In this document: in pieces, positions 40,317-46,810 of the stretch
How positions within the stretch are numbered: position 1 is the first letter of the stretch
Layout of the letters: every line of letters starts with the position of its first letter
NCBI RefSeq assembly: GCF_009709675.1
Contig: NZ_WMLB01000044.1
Span: 1-46,810 of the forward strand
Length of the DNA: 46,810 nt
Direction of reading: 5' to 3'
DNA from: Agromyces bracchium
GTDB lineage: Bacteria > Actinomycetota > Actinomycetes > Actinomycetales > Microbacteriaceae
Notes under the pieces: model-generated
The model's input: only the letters and a program-made list of their open reading frames with translations
Database searches by the model: none
Told to the model about the DNA's origin: nothing
Position numbers and translations under genes: made by a program

Positions 40317-40421
40317 ATGAAGACCTACCGAATCGATGCCGCCGCGGCCGCGCTGCCACCGACACAACCGATCGACATTACGGCCTACCTACCCAATCCC
40401 CTCGACGAGCCGTCCGGCTGA
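40317..40421 (+). CDS. Candidate 34-aa small protein with a strong ribosome binding site
   Basis: AAAGGAGAGACCG precedes ATG 40317 with ideal spacing, and the frame reads MKTYRIDAAAAALPPTQPID then ITAYLPNPLDEPSG with a TGA at 40419. Codon use is normal for the neighbourhood. There is no membrane segment. It could be a genuine small protein or the preserved beginning of a longer gene cut off downstream. It lies 88 bases after the GntR gene on the same strand. Confidence 0.45.
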   Translation: MKTYRIDAAAAALPPTQPIDITAYLPNPLDEPSG

Positions 40422-40627
40422 ACCGCCCGGTAGACGGTCGCTGTCCGGTCGACTCTCAGGCACGGCGCACACTGCGATGGTCGTGTGCGGGGAGAAGCGC
40501 GTTCCGCTCCCCGAGTGGGATACTCGCACGTAGGCGCTTCAGGGTTGCGCCCGGCTGAATCAGCCTCGAAGACTACATGGGCTGTCAGTCACGTGTGTTC
40601 GAGTGTCGTTAGCGTTGGGGGCCCGCG
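40422..40627. other. Intergenic region before the large repeat protein
   Basis: No gene is supportable. Composition is intermediate and I see no strong hairpin. It presumably holds the promoter of the 825-aa gene at 40628. Confidence 0.4.
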
Positions 40628-43105
40628 ATGTCGACGTGCGTCTGGACAGGCGGGGATCGCACCACACGGTGGGATCGGACGAAGAACTGGGATGGCGGCT
40701 CGCCGCCCGGCTCCGACGACACTCTCGTACTCGACGGCAGAACCAACTGGGCGTGTGTCCCACCATCTGGCGCTACCGTTGAACGATTCGACTTTTCAGG
40801 AGGCCTCCTCGAGTCGCCGCTTCGCGTGCGCGAGTCCTTCTTCTGGAGCGGAGGTCAGCATCGCGGAATAGACGCGCCTTTGAACGCGCGGGTCACCATC
40901 AGTGGACCTGCCCCGAAAGGGATGACGGGCTCGCTTGTGATCGGAAATGGGGTGATCGACGGCGCGAGGGTCGACTGCTCGTTCGGAGCAAGCATCGAAG
41001 TCAAGGGGACACTCACATCCACCGGGACGTCTTCCATCGCTTGGGCCGGAGGCGGGGCGAACCCGGCGCTGCTCGTCAGCGGCATGCTGGTCGTCCGAGA
41101 CGGTGAGCTCAGCGTCACCGAGATGCTCTTCCGGGCGACCGGGACTCTTGCGATCGCGGGAAACGCGGCGCTCAGCCTCAGGGGCTTCATTCAACCGGTG
41201 GTTCTCGCCGGGACTTGCGTTGTCCGCAGCGGGCGAGTCGTTGTGGAAGCGGGCGGCCGGCTCTACGTTGAGCCGACCGTGCAGTTCGCCCGTGGATCCG
41301 TCCTCGAGCTCCGCGACGGGAGCATTGAAGACACCCACTCCGGACGCCTCGCAAAGAAGCTCATCGGGGCTGTCGCTCCTCAACACCTAAAGACAGATGG
41401 GGAGCTTCTCTGGACGGGCGGGACGATAGACGGGCGCGTCACTATCAACCCAGGCGGCATCCTCAGGTCTGCAGGCTCCAACACCCGCACCTTCGGCAAG
41501 GGTGTCGTAACGGTGGCCGGCGCCGCAGACTTCGGCTCCGGTGAGCACGACACCGACAACGGACGACTCGATATCAATGGAGAGGCGCGGTTGCGCGCGG
41601 GCGCGCAATTCAAGGAGGGGCGGACGTTTGCGATCCGCAACCGCGGTGTTGTCCGACTCGAGGACGACGGGACAGTCGACATTGAGGATGTGCCGATCCG
41701 AAACGACGGGACGATCCATGTCGCTCGCGGGACGTTAGCGATGCACCATACGCGACGTGCGTTCGCGCAGGGTGCTCGCGGGGTACTCGAAGTGGCAGAT
41801 GGCGCAACCGTCTCTGACACATCCCCGATCGTTCTGGCAGGAGGCGCGCTTCAGGGCGCCGGCACGGTCTCTGCCGACGTCATCCAGTCGGGGGCAACTA
41901 TCCCTCGGCAAGGAGCAGGTCCGGGCACCCTGAAAGTGCGTGGGTTCTACTCGCAGACGCCAAAGGCGGTTCTGCGGATCTTGATAGGGAACGTCGCCGG
42001 CGCGAACCGTGCCTCCAGCCTGAGTGTCACCGGGAACGCCGACCTCTCTGGCCGATTGATCGTCGATCCGCAGGGCGCGACGATGCCCGCTGGCGACTCG
42101 CTTCAGCTGGTGTCGGCGGCGGCAATCTCCGGGCAATTCCATCGAGTCTCCGGAGTAAAGCTGGACAACTGGACCGCGTTGGACCAGCAATGGTCACCAA
42201 GCGAACTTCGCCTTGTCGCGTCACCGATAGCAACTGTTCTCGTCTTCTACGGGTACTCAGGAGACGGCCAAACCCCCGCGTGGCCAGATGGGAACGATGC
42301 GAACCAGCAGATGAAACTGACGGCCACGACGATTGCTTCGTGTGTGAAAGGTCAGTATCCCGCAGACCAGGTTCTCGTCCGGCAGGCCTGGCACAAAGAC
42401 CGGATCCTCGACGAGATCCTGCGTGCTGCCCGGCCGGTGCGGCAGGTGCATGTCGTGACACACGGAATCGCTGTAGGACTCTTCCTCGCGTATGACTTCG
42501 ATGGGGGTAGCCGCGCAGCCGCGGCTGCGGCCGCCTGGAACTCTGCAGCGGGCTCGGCGCTGGCAAGAGCTAGGGCAGCGCTGGTTGCTGAGGACGCCCT
42601 CATTCCCCCAGTGCTCGATCACATCGACCCACAGCGTCTGGACGCGCTCCGGGCGAAGCACCGCGCCGACGCACTGTGGCAGGTGTGGGGGTGCCGGTGC
42701 GGTTTCGAAACGGCTCGGTTCATCGGGGACACCGATCCTGCGATGAATGCCTACCAGCTCCGGTTCAATCTGCTCGGCACGGGGAGTCCGCCAGTTCTGC
42801 CCGGCGTCGCACGGCACATCGCGATGGCATTGGGAGTGAAGGTGACCGCAGCTCGTGGCACGGACGACCAGGGCCTGAACTTCTACCGTGCCACCGCGCC
42901 CGACCAAGTCGTTGCGGCCGGAAGCAACGACCCAGCAAAGGAGCCATACTTCCTGTGGCTCACCCCCTTCGCCCGCTGGGTGACATGGCGTCCAGACGGC
43001 ACTGAGGCCCCTGCAGTGGAAATGCTCGGACGAACCCGAGGCAGCGGGGATCTGATGCCTGGTGGGCCGCCCGGGTGGCTCGTCGAGCAATTCGCTTGGC
43101 GTTGA
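40628..43105 (+). CDS. Beta-solenoid-like repeat protein with possible clan CD cysteine-peptidase domain (825 aa)
   Basis: ATG at 40628 starts MSTCVWTGGDRTTRWDRTKN, WDGGSPPGSDDTLVLDG, the WTGG...WxxxxNWDGG...PGSDDT pattern that begins autotransporter-like beta-helix repeats. Residues about 45-520 are Gly/Val-rich short strands (SGMLVVRDGELSVTEMLFRA, GRLDINGEARLRAGAQFKEG, GALQGAGTVSADVIQSGATI). From about 540 the fold changes: VLVFYGYSGDGQTPAWPDGN, then VRQVHVVTHG with H612-G613, and ALWQVWGCRCG with C689 or C691. A hydrophobic strand ending in HG and another ending in a Cys is the dyad layout of clan CD peptidases (caspase-like). No signal peptide or anchor is seen. GC is lower than in the neighbours. 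The peptidase assignment is an inference. Confidence 0.65.
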   Translation: MSTCVWTGGDRTTRWDRTKNWDGGSPPGSDDTLVLDGRTNWACVPPSGATVERFDFSGGLLESPLRVRESFFWSGGQHRGIDAPLNARVTISGPAPKGMTGSLVIGNGVIDGARVDCSFGASIEVKGTLTSTGTSSIAWAGGGANPALLVSGMLVVRDGELSVTEMLFRATGTLAIAGNAALSLRGFIQPVVLAGTCVVRSGRVVVEAGGRLYVEPTVQFARGSVLELRDGSIEDTHSGRLAKKLIGAVAPQHLKTDGELLWTGGTIDGRVTINPGGILRSAGSNTRTFGKGVVTVAGAADFGSGEHDTDNGRLDINGEARLRAGAQFKEGRTFAIRNRGVVRLEDDGTVDIEDVPIRNDGTIHVARGTLAMHHTRRAFAQGARGVLEVADGATVSDTSPIVLAGGALQGAGTVSADVIQSGATIPRQGAGPGTLKVRGFYSQTPKAVLRILIGNVAGANRASSLSVTGNADLSGRLIVDPQGATMPAGDSLQLVSAAAISGQFHRVSGVKLDNWTALDQQWSPSELRLVASPIATVLVFYGYSGDGQTPAWPDGNDANQQMKLTATTIASCVKGQYPADQVLVRQAWHKDRILDEILRAARPVRQVHVVTHGIAVGLFLAYDFDGGSRAAAAAAAWNSAAGSALARARAALVAEDALIPPVLDHIDPQRLDALRAKHRADALWQVWGCRCGFETARFIGDTDPAMNAYQLRFNLLGTGSPPVLPGVARHIAMALGVKVTAARGTDDQGLNFYRATAPDQVVAAGSNDPAKEPYFLWLTPFARWVTWRPDGTEAPAVEMLGRTRGSGDLMPGGPPGWLVEQFAWR

Positions 43106-43296
43106 CTGCCGGCTGCGCAACCTGCGCCAGTCAGCCGGACAAATGGCCGGAGAGGTGCTGTGGCAGCTCCTCGACCGCGCCGGGGTCCGCGAACGAGCAA
43201 CGTGAGACGGTTTCCTGAGCGCTTGGGAAACCAGCAGCGCTCGTTCGATCGTGTCTCCGCGTCCGCTGGCACCGTCGCCTGGTTCGCCGACTGATG

Positions 43297-43713
43297 CTAG
43301 CCCTCGAGCAGCGCTGCGAGCGCGGCCAGGTCGCGCTCGCAGCTGTGCTGAACCTCGTCAGACATCTCCCTTGCTAGTTGCGCTTCGCCTGGCCCGTCGA
43401 CCCATGCAGACAGTGTGACCTCGGTACCGTCGAGCCCTTCGACGGCCTCGTGGTGCACGGTCAACTCCGCCCCATCGAGTTCGGTGGTGTCGGCATAAAC
43501 AAAGCCCGGCCCCACCGTCGTGATACGGAACGGCGATTCTTGACCACCGACCGTCTTCAGGACTCCGCCGGCGCCCGCGCCGAAGGGTTCTGACAGGTTG
43601 AAGTACTCCATGCTCGGCGCCCACTCGGGGTGTGTTTCGATAGCGCACCAGCGTTCGAAGTACAACGAGGCCGAGGCACTGGACGTGCGGCGGGTTCGGG
43701 CAATCTCGATCAC
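43297..43713 (-). CDS. SRPBCC (START-like) family protein (138 aa)
   Basis: A GTG at 43713 starts MIEIARTRRTSSASASLYFE, then RWCAIETHPEWAPSMEYFNL, GAGAGGVLKTVGGQESPFRI, ELTVHHEAVEGLDGTEVTLS and AREMSDEVQHSCERDLAALA. The pattern of an early aromatic helix (ERWCAIETHPEW), a Gly-rich turn and a long C-terminal helix fits the SRPBCC/polyketide-cyclase-like ligand-binding fold at its normal size. Substrate unknown. It is oriented against its neighbours and stands alone, so it is likely cargo. Confidence 0.78.
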   Translation of the reverse strand: MIEIARTRRTSSASASLYFERWCAIETHPEWAPSMEYFNLSEPFGAGAGGVLKTVGGQESPFRITTVGPGFVYADTTELDGAELTVHHEAVEGLDGTEVTLSAWVDGPGEAQLAREMSDEVQHSCERDLAALAALLEG

Positions 43714-44030
43714 GAATCGACGCTAGCGCCAATCCCCGACAGTGAAGCGGCCGAGCTCTTTGGCCGCTCTCACCCGGCCGTTGGTGTCGGTTGAGGGTTC
43801 CCCGCAGCCCGAATGCGGGTCCCGAACTGATAAGTGGACCTCGCACCAACCGCTCAATGATTTGCACGCCCCTGGGATCTCAATTGACGTGCCCGCACTG
43901 GCGTTCGATGAAGGGGCCGCATTCGAACATGACCCGACAGGGCGCCCTCGAGTTCACGGTCGTGACGCTGGCGGCACACCTGTTTCGCGAGCGACCATGT
44001 GGCCGCTCGCGAAACAGGAGGTTGGGTCCC
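43714..44030. other. Intergenic region with inverted repeats before the SSB-like gene
   Basis: No gene is supportable. It contains a short inverted repeat AGCGGCC (43745-43751) with GGCCGCT (43761-43767) near the SRPBCC start and, at its right end, a long perfect hairpin listed separately. The rest has ordinary composition. The promoter of the SSB-like/DUF4913 pair should lie here. Confidence 0.4.
43979..44018. promoter_or_regulatory. Perfect 15-bp hairpin touching the ribosome binding site of the SSB-like gene
   Basis: Left arm CCTGTTTCGCGAGCG (43979-43993), loop ACCATGTGGC, right arm CGCTCGCGAAACAGG (44004-44018), a perfect match. The last bases of the right arm run into the AGGAGG Shine-Dalgarno of the gene at 44031, so folding of the mRNA would hide it. 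There is no U-run, so it is not an ordinary terminator. Roles as translational switch, protein-binding operator or single-strand replication/transfer site are all possible. Confidence 0.6.
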
Positions 44031-44483
44031 ATGGCTCTTCACACGCAGCAGTCGCTTTCCGGGTTCATCGCCTCGGATCCGCAGCAGTCGGTCACCGAGA
44101 GCGGCGACACGCGTTTCTATGTCCGCGTCGGCCAGCCGCACTTCCGCCGCGAGGACGACGGTACGTTCAGCGAGCTCGAGCCGAGTTTCCACGACCTCGT
44201 GACCTACCGCGCCACCGCGGACCGCGCACTCGCTCGCTTCGCGAAGGGTGACAGCTTCGTCGCCGAGGGCTATGTCCGAACGTTCGAGGTCGAGCGCGAG
44301 GGTGCGATCGTCGAGCGCGAGGAGTTCGTGGCGAAGAAGATCGGCCATGACCTCGCCCGCACGAACTACGACGTCGACCGCTCCCGCCGGGCCGGACCGA
44401 CCGTCGAGCACGCTGCACCCGATGCGTTGGCATCCCGCCGGCCCGCGCTCGTGCGGGACGACCGTTCAAACCTCGGGCTGTGA
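44031..44483 (+). CDS. OB-fold/SSB-like protein of the mobile element (150 aa)
   Basis: ATG at 44031 follows CAGGAGGTTGGGTCCC. The sequence MALHTQQSLSGFIASDPQQS, GDTRFYVRVGQPHFRREDD, RATADRALARFAKGDSFVAE, GYVRTFEVEREGAIVEREEF follows the SSB pattern of strand, F-x-V core, then a helix and a strand before 'V-EG-VR'. It is shorter and more diverged than a chromosomal SSB and lacks the acidic DDDIPF-type C-terminal tail. Such proteins on conjugative elements coat the incoming strand. It lies 7 bases from the DUF4913 gene; a hairpin overlaps its ribosome binding site. Confidence 0.7.
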   Translation: MALHTQQSLSGFIASDPQQSVTESGDTRFYVRVGQPHFRREDDGTFSELEPSFHDLVTYRATADRALARFAKGDSFVAEGYVRTFEVEREGAIVEREEFVAKKIGHDLARTNYDVDRSRRAGPTVEHAAPDALASRRPALVRDDRSNLGL

Positions 44484-44490
44484 GTCGAAG

Positions 44491-45042
44491 ATGGCGGATG
44501 CCTCCTTCCCCTGGCAGGTCGACGACGGCGCCGTCGGAGCCGACGCGTTCGACGACCTCGACGGACCGCTGACGCCCGAGCCGCCCCACCCGATCAACTG
44601 GAACCTCCTCACCGCCGAGGAAGCAGAAATCGAATGGATGGAACTCAACCGCTGGGTCAACTGGCTCCGCCGAACCTACGGCCTGCCAGCGTCCGTCGTG
44701 CCACCCTTCTGGCACCGCCACCCCGAGCTCGTATGGGAACTCTCCGCTCTCCACCTGCACTGGCTCAGCGCCTATGACCCCGACCAGCACGCCTCCGCGC
44801 CATTCGGCTGGCACCGCGACTTCGCCGACGCCCGTCAACGCCTCCACGACTGGGTCGCGATCTCGGGCACGCGACTCGACCGCGACCGACCAACGCGACA
44901 GACCACCTGGCCTGGCGAGGCCACCGCCGATGCAGTCGAGGACGCAACTATCGCCGATCGTGACGCGGACTTTGCAGAGAGCGTCATGGCGGACTTGGCA
45001 CGCCGGCGCAGGTCCGAAACGGGTTTCGATCCATCTCGCTGA
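44491..45042 (+). CDS. DUF4913-family protein (183 aa)
   Basis: ATG at 44491 (MADASFPWQVDDGAVGADAF). The DUF4913 core is well preserved: NWNLLTAEEAEIEWMELNRW, VNWLRRTYGLPASVVPPFWH, HPELVWELSALHLHWLSAYD, GWHRDFADARQRLHDWVAIS, GTRLDRDRPTRQTTWPGE. Found almost only on actinobacterial integrative elements and plasmids; function unknown. The C-terminal 40 residues are acidic and variable. It forms a pair with the SSB-like gene and ends 45 bases before the convergent integrase. Confidence 0.88.
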   Translation: MADASFPWQVDDGAVGADAFDDLDGPLTPEPPHPINWNLLTAEEAEIEWMELNRWVNWLRRTYGLPASVVPPFWHRHPELVWELSALHLHWLSAYDPDQHASAPFGWHRDFADARQRLHDWVAISGTRLDRDRPTRQTTWPGEATADAVEDATIADRDADFAESVMADLARRRRSETGFDPSR

Positions 45043-45087
45043 TAGAGTCTCGAGCCCTGGGCACCGTGCAGGCCCACCACGATCCGC

Positions 45088-46335
45088 TCATCGTTCAGCC
45101 GCGCGTGCGCCCCGTTCGTCGCCATCCCGGCCGGCGGTCATGTCGAGCACCGCGCCATCCTGCTGCCGCGACTGCTGCAGCGCGCCAAGAACGGTCGACG
45201 TATCCGGCGCCAGCACCGCACGCTTTGCGTAGTACTGCTCGGTCACGCGGGATCGCTTGTGCCCGGCGAACTGCGCGGCCCCTTCGATGCCCAGAGCATC
45301 CGCCACTGCAGTCACCGCGGACTTCCGGAGCGCGTGGGGCACGAGTTCCTGATCGAGGCCGGCCCATTCGCGAACCCTCCGCAGGGCTCGGTGGACATCC
45401 TGCGTGCCGTTCGGCGCTCCCGTCCGCGTGTGGAAGACGAATTCGTTCCCACCGCCGGCGAGCCTGCGGCGCCGGAGCATCGGCACCAGCTCGACGGGGA
45501 TAGTGACGACTCGCCACCCGGCCTCGGACTTCAGATAGTCCTCATACCGCTTCGCCTGTCCCTTCGAGTCGACGATCTTGCCGGCGATCGTCACCTGCGG
45601 CGGGGTCGTGTCGAGGTCGACGAACTGCCACTTGAGCCCCACGGCTTCGCTGACCCGCGCGCCGGTGGCCAGGATCAGGTCGACGACATCGCCCAGGAGG
45701 TCCGACGGTCTCGGTCCCAGCCGATCCTCGCGTTCCTGGAAGTCGCGGATGATCGAGCGGAATTCGCTCAGCTGCATCGCGTCCGGCGCGTAGATCGGCT
45801 TCGGCCGACGCTTCACGCTCTTCACCTCGCGCGCCGGGTTCGCGAGCATGAGGTCGTTCATGACGGCGTACGAGCAGATCTGGCTGATCAGCGCCTTACA
45901 CGTGTCGGCCTGCCGAGGGGTGTCTGCGTGGATCTCCTTGTAGACCCGCAGCACCGTCGTCGCCTTGATCTCCCGAAGCGTGAGCGCGCCCATGAGCGGC
46001 GAGAGCTTCTTCTCGATCAACCTGAGGTTCTCGTGCCGCGTGGTGTCGCGCTGCTCGCCGGTGAAGGCCACATGCTCCATGTACTCGCGAGCGAGGTCGA
46101 TGAACGGCGAGTCCCGCGTCAGCCCACCGGGCACAACGGGGACGGCCTCGTACTCCTCACGAACGAGCTCGAGGAGGGTCCTACGTGCCTGCGCCTTGGA
46201 AGAGGCCCGGGTCCGGAGCCGGCCGTGAGTCCCGTCGAGGCGCCGGAATCGGATGGTGCCCTGCACCCGCCCGGCCGGCAGTTCCTGAAATGAGATCTCG
46301 CCGTGCGATCCGGGCTCCAGTTTGCGTCGTGCCAT
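45088..46335 (-). CDS. Tyrosine-recombinase integrase of the element (415 aa)
   Basis: ATG at 46335 (MARRKLEPGSHGEISFQELP). The N-terminal arm-binding and SAM-like core domain (FIDLAREYMEHVAFTGEQRD) precedes the catalytic domain with R227 in GARVSEAVGLKW, the HxxR pair H334-R337 (VPHALRKSAV), H359 in FAGHKRSRV and nucleophile Y368 or Y369 (TEQYYAKRAV). All key residues are present, so it should be active. It integrates the element at the tRNA 3' end lying about 450 bases away. It is transcribed leftward from the tRNA, after the excisionase gene. Confidence 0.95.
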   Translation of the reverse strand: MARRKLEPGSHGEISFQELPAGRVQGTIRFRRLDGTHGRLRTRASSKAQARRTLLELVREEYEAVPVVPGGLTRDSPFIDLAREYMEHVAFTGEQRDTTRHENLRLIEKKLSPLMGALTLREIKATTVLRVYKEIHADTPRQADTCKALISQICSYAVMNDLMLANPAREVKSVKRRPKPIYAPDAMQLSEFRSIIRDFQEREDRLGPRPSDLLGDVVDLILATGARVSEAVGLKWQFVDLDTTPPQVTIAGKIVDSKGQAKRYEDYLKSEAGWRVVTIPVELVPMLRRRRLAGGGNEFVFHTRTGAPNGTQDVHRALRRVREWAGLDQELVPHALRKSAVTAVADALGIEGAAQFAGHKRSRVTEQYYAKRAVLAPDTSTVLGALQQSRQQDGAVLDMTAGRDGDERGARAAER

Positions 46336-46381
46336 GGTGTTCGTCCTCTGCTGGAGCAGAGCAGACGCTCCGTCAACGCCG

Positions 46382-46609
46382 TCACCGTCGGTCCGTCCGA
46401 TCCCTCAGCCAGGCCGCGACGTTCTCGCGGCTGTACCTGAGGTGCTTGCCGAGCTTCGTGGCCTTCGGGCCAACGCCCTCGAGCCGCCAGTGGTAGATCG
46501 TCTCCCTGGACAGCTGGAGGTACTGCGCGAGCTCGTCGACGCTGAGGTAGTCGCCGAGGTTCTCGACGAATCGGTAGGCCGGGACGTTGGGTTGCGGTGA
46601 TCTGCTCAT
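46382..46609 (-). CDS. Excisionase-like helix-turn-helix protein (75 aa)
   Basis: ATG at 46609 gives MSRSPQPNVPAYRFVENLGD, then YLSVDELAQYLQLSRETIYH, WRLEGVGPKATKLGKHLRYS, RENVAAWLRDRTDRR: a MerR/HTH_17-type winged helix as used by small recombination-directionality factors. It is 46 bases from the integrase on the same strand, so the two are likely one operon. Repeats between this gene and the tRNA are candidate binding sites. Confidence 0.88.
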   Translation of the reverse strand: MSRSPQPNVPAYRFVENLGDYLSVDELAQYLQLSRETIYHWRLEGVGPKATKLGKHLRYSRENVAAWLRDRTDRR

Positions 46610-46748
46610 ACTCCGTAGGAGTGCGCGTCATGCCGCGATGCCGACCGTCAGTGGGATCCGGATGTGGATGCCTGTGGAAGCCGTCCGCCGAATCGAAAAG
46701 AGCCCCAAAAAGGCCGCATGGGCCTTCCACAGGCCCCTCAGCAACGCG
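46610..46748. promoter_or_regulatory. Integrase/excisionase upstream region with inverted repeats
   Basis: An inverted repeat ACTCC-GTA-GGAGT lies at 46610-46622 against the excisionase start. GCCTGTGGAAG (46670-46680) is repeated in inverted orientation as CTTCCACAGGC (46724-46734). Such pairs are typical of integrase arm or excisionase sites between int/xis and the attachment core. The minus-strand promoter of xis-int should also be here. Confidence 0.5.
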
Positions 46749-46785
46749 AAAACCCCTGAGAATCTTGCGATTCATCAGGGGTTTT
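46749..46785. terminator. Bidirectional intrinsic terminator behind the tRNA
   Basis: AAAACCCCTGA (46749-46759) pairs perfectly with TCAGGGGTTTT (46775-46785); the loop itself contains AATC/GATT. On the minus strand it begins right after the tRNA CCA end and is followed by a T-run in either direction, so it can terminate the tRNA transcript and shield the element. Confidence 0.8.
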
Positions 46786-46810
46786 TGGTGGATCTGAGGG
46801 GACTCGAACC
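46786..46810 (-). tRNA. tRNA 3' end (T-loop to CCA), partial; probable attachment site
   Basis: The minus strand reads GGTTCGAGTC, CCCT, CAGATCC, A, CCA: T-loop TTCGAGT, the 3' half of the T-stem, a 7-base acceptor strand, discriminator A and an encoded CCA ending at 46786. The 5' part lies beyond the window, so the isotype cannot be named; the acceptor predicts a 5' end GGATCTG. Integrase next to a tRNA 3' end is the standard layout of an integrated element, so this is the likely att site. Confidence 0.85.

Noticed and set aside
43208..43232. GGTTTCC...GGGAAACC hairpin as an intrinsic terminator
   Set aside because: Stem is short and there is no T-run after it on either strand.
1..46810. 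CRISPR array
   Set aside because: No regularly spaced direct repeats with unique spacers were seen; the only tandem array is the coding 18-bp repeat at 21808-21915.

Overview
The window is high-GC actinobacterial DNA. Codon use, frequent GATGCC/GCATCC words and GTG starts fit Microbacteriaceae (Microbacterium-like), but no marker gene fixes the genus. It has two halves: a long leftward operon for an extracellular contractile injection system (eCIS, a phage-tail-like particle), and an integrative element carrying part of a conjugation module, cargo genes and an integrase next to a tRNA.

Region 1 (1-492) is scar DNA: a truncated IS3-type transposase apparently joined to a scrap resembling an IS256 transposase, then the reading-frame tail of a rightward gene whose stop overlaps the stop of the last eCIS gene.

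Region 2 (480-27049, all minus strand) is the eCIS locus. In transcription order: a NarL/LuxR-type regulator, an ATPase-like protein without a P-loop, an AAA+ ATPase, a DUF4157 protein with a C-terminal AHH-type nuclease-like domain (probable cargo), a DUF4255 terminator/cap protein, sheath, tube, a small tail-assembly protein, a 46-residue DUF6760 protein, an unknown, a LysM CIS adaptor, gpD-like hub, gpV-like spike, PAAR tip, gp25 wedge, two baseplate-J-type proteins (1386 and 669 aa), then five genes in which a tail-protein-I homologue sits among four proteins that share one recurring module. Twelve junctions overlap by ATGA or TGATG, so the genes are probably translated as a coupled polycistron. 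I could not recognise a tape-measure protein.

Region 3 (27050-29344) is a breakpoint zone: an AT-richer regulatory gap, a small unknown gene, the C-terminal part of a Wadjet JetD nuclease (minus strand), and, back to back with it, a VirB6/TrbL-like conjugation gene (plus strand) that lacks its 5' part.

Region 4 (29347-46810) is the rest of the element: SCO6880-like membrane protein, a small unknown, a VirB4-like ATPase with an N-terminal frameshift, DprA, a VirD4/TraM-type coupling protein, a gene behind a LexA-type SOS box, a DUF4238 protein, small membrane proteins, a membrane protein/GntR pair, an 825-aa repeat protein with a possible clan CD cysteine-peptidase domain, an SRPBCC protein, an SSB/OB-fold-like protein behind a perfect hairpin, DUF4913, a tyrosine integrase and an excisionase. 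The element abuts the 3' end of a tRNA at the right edge. No relaxase is present, so by itself this stretch would not self-transfer.

Together, the eCIS genes would build a sheath-tube machine tipped by a spike, decorated by a paralogous appendage family and possibly loaded with the DUF4157-AHH protein. Whether the eCIS lies inside the same tRNA-integrated element cannot be decided here because no second attachment site was found in the window.
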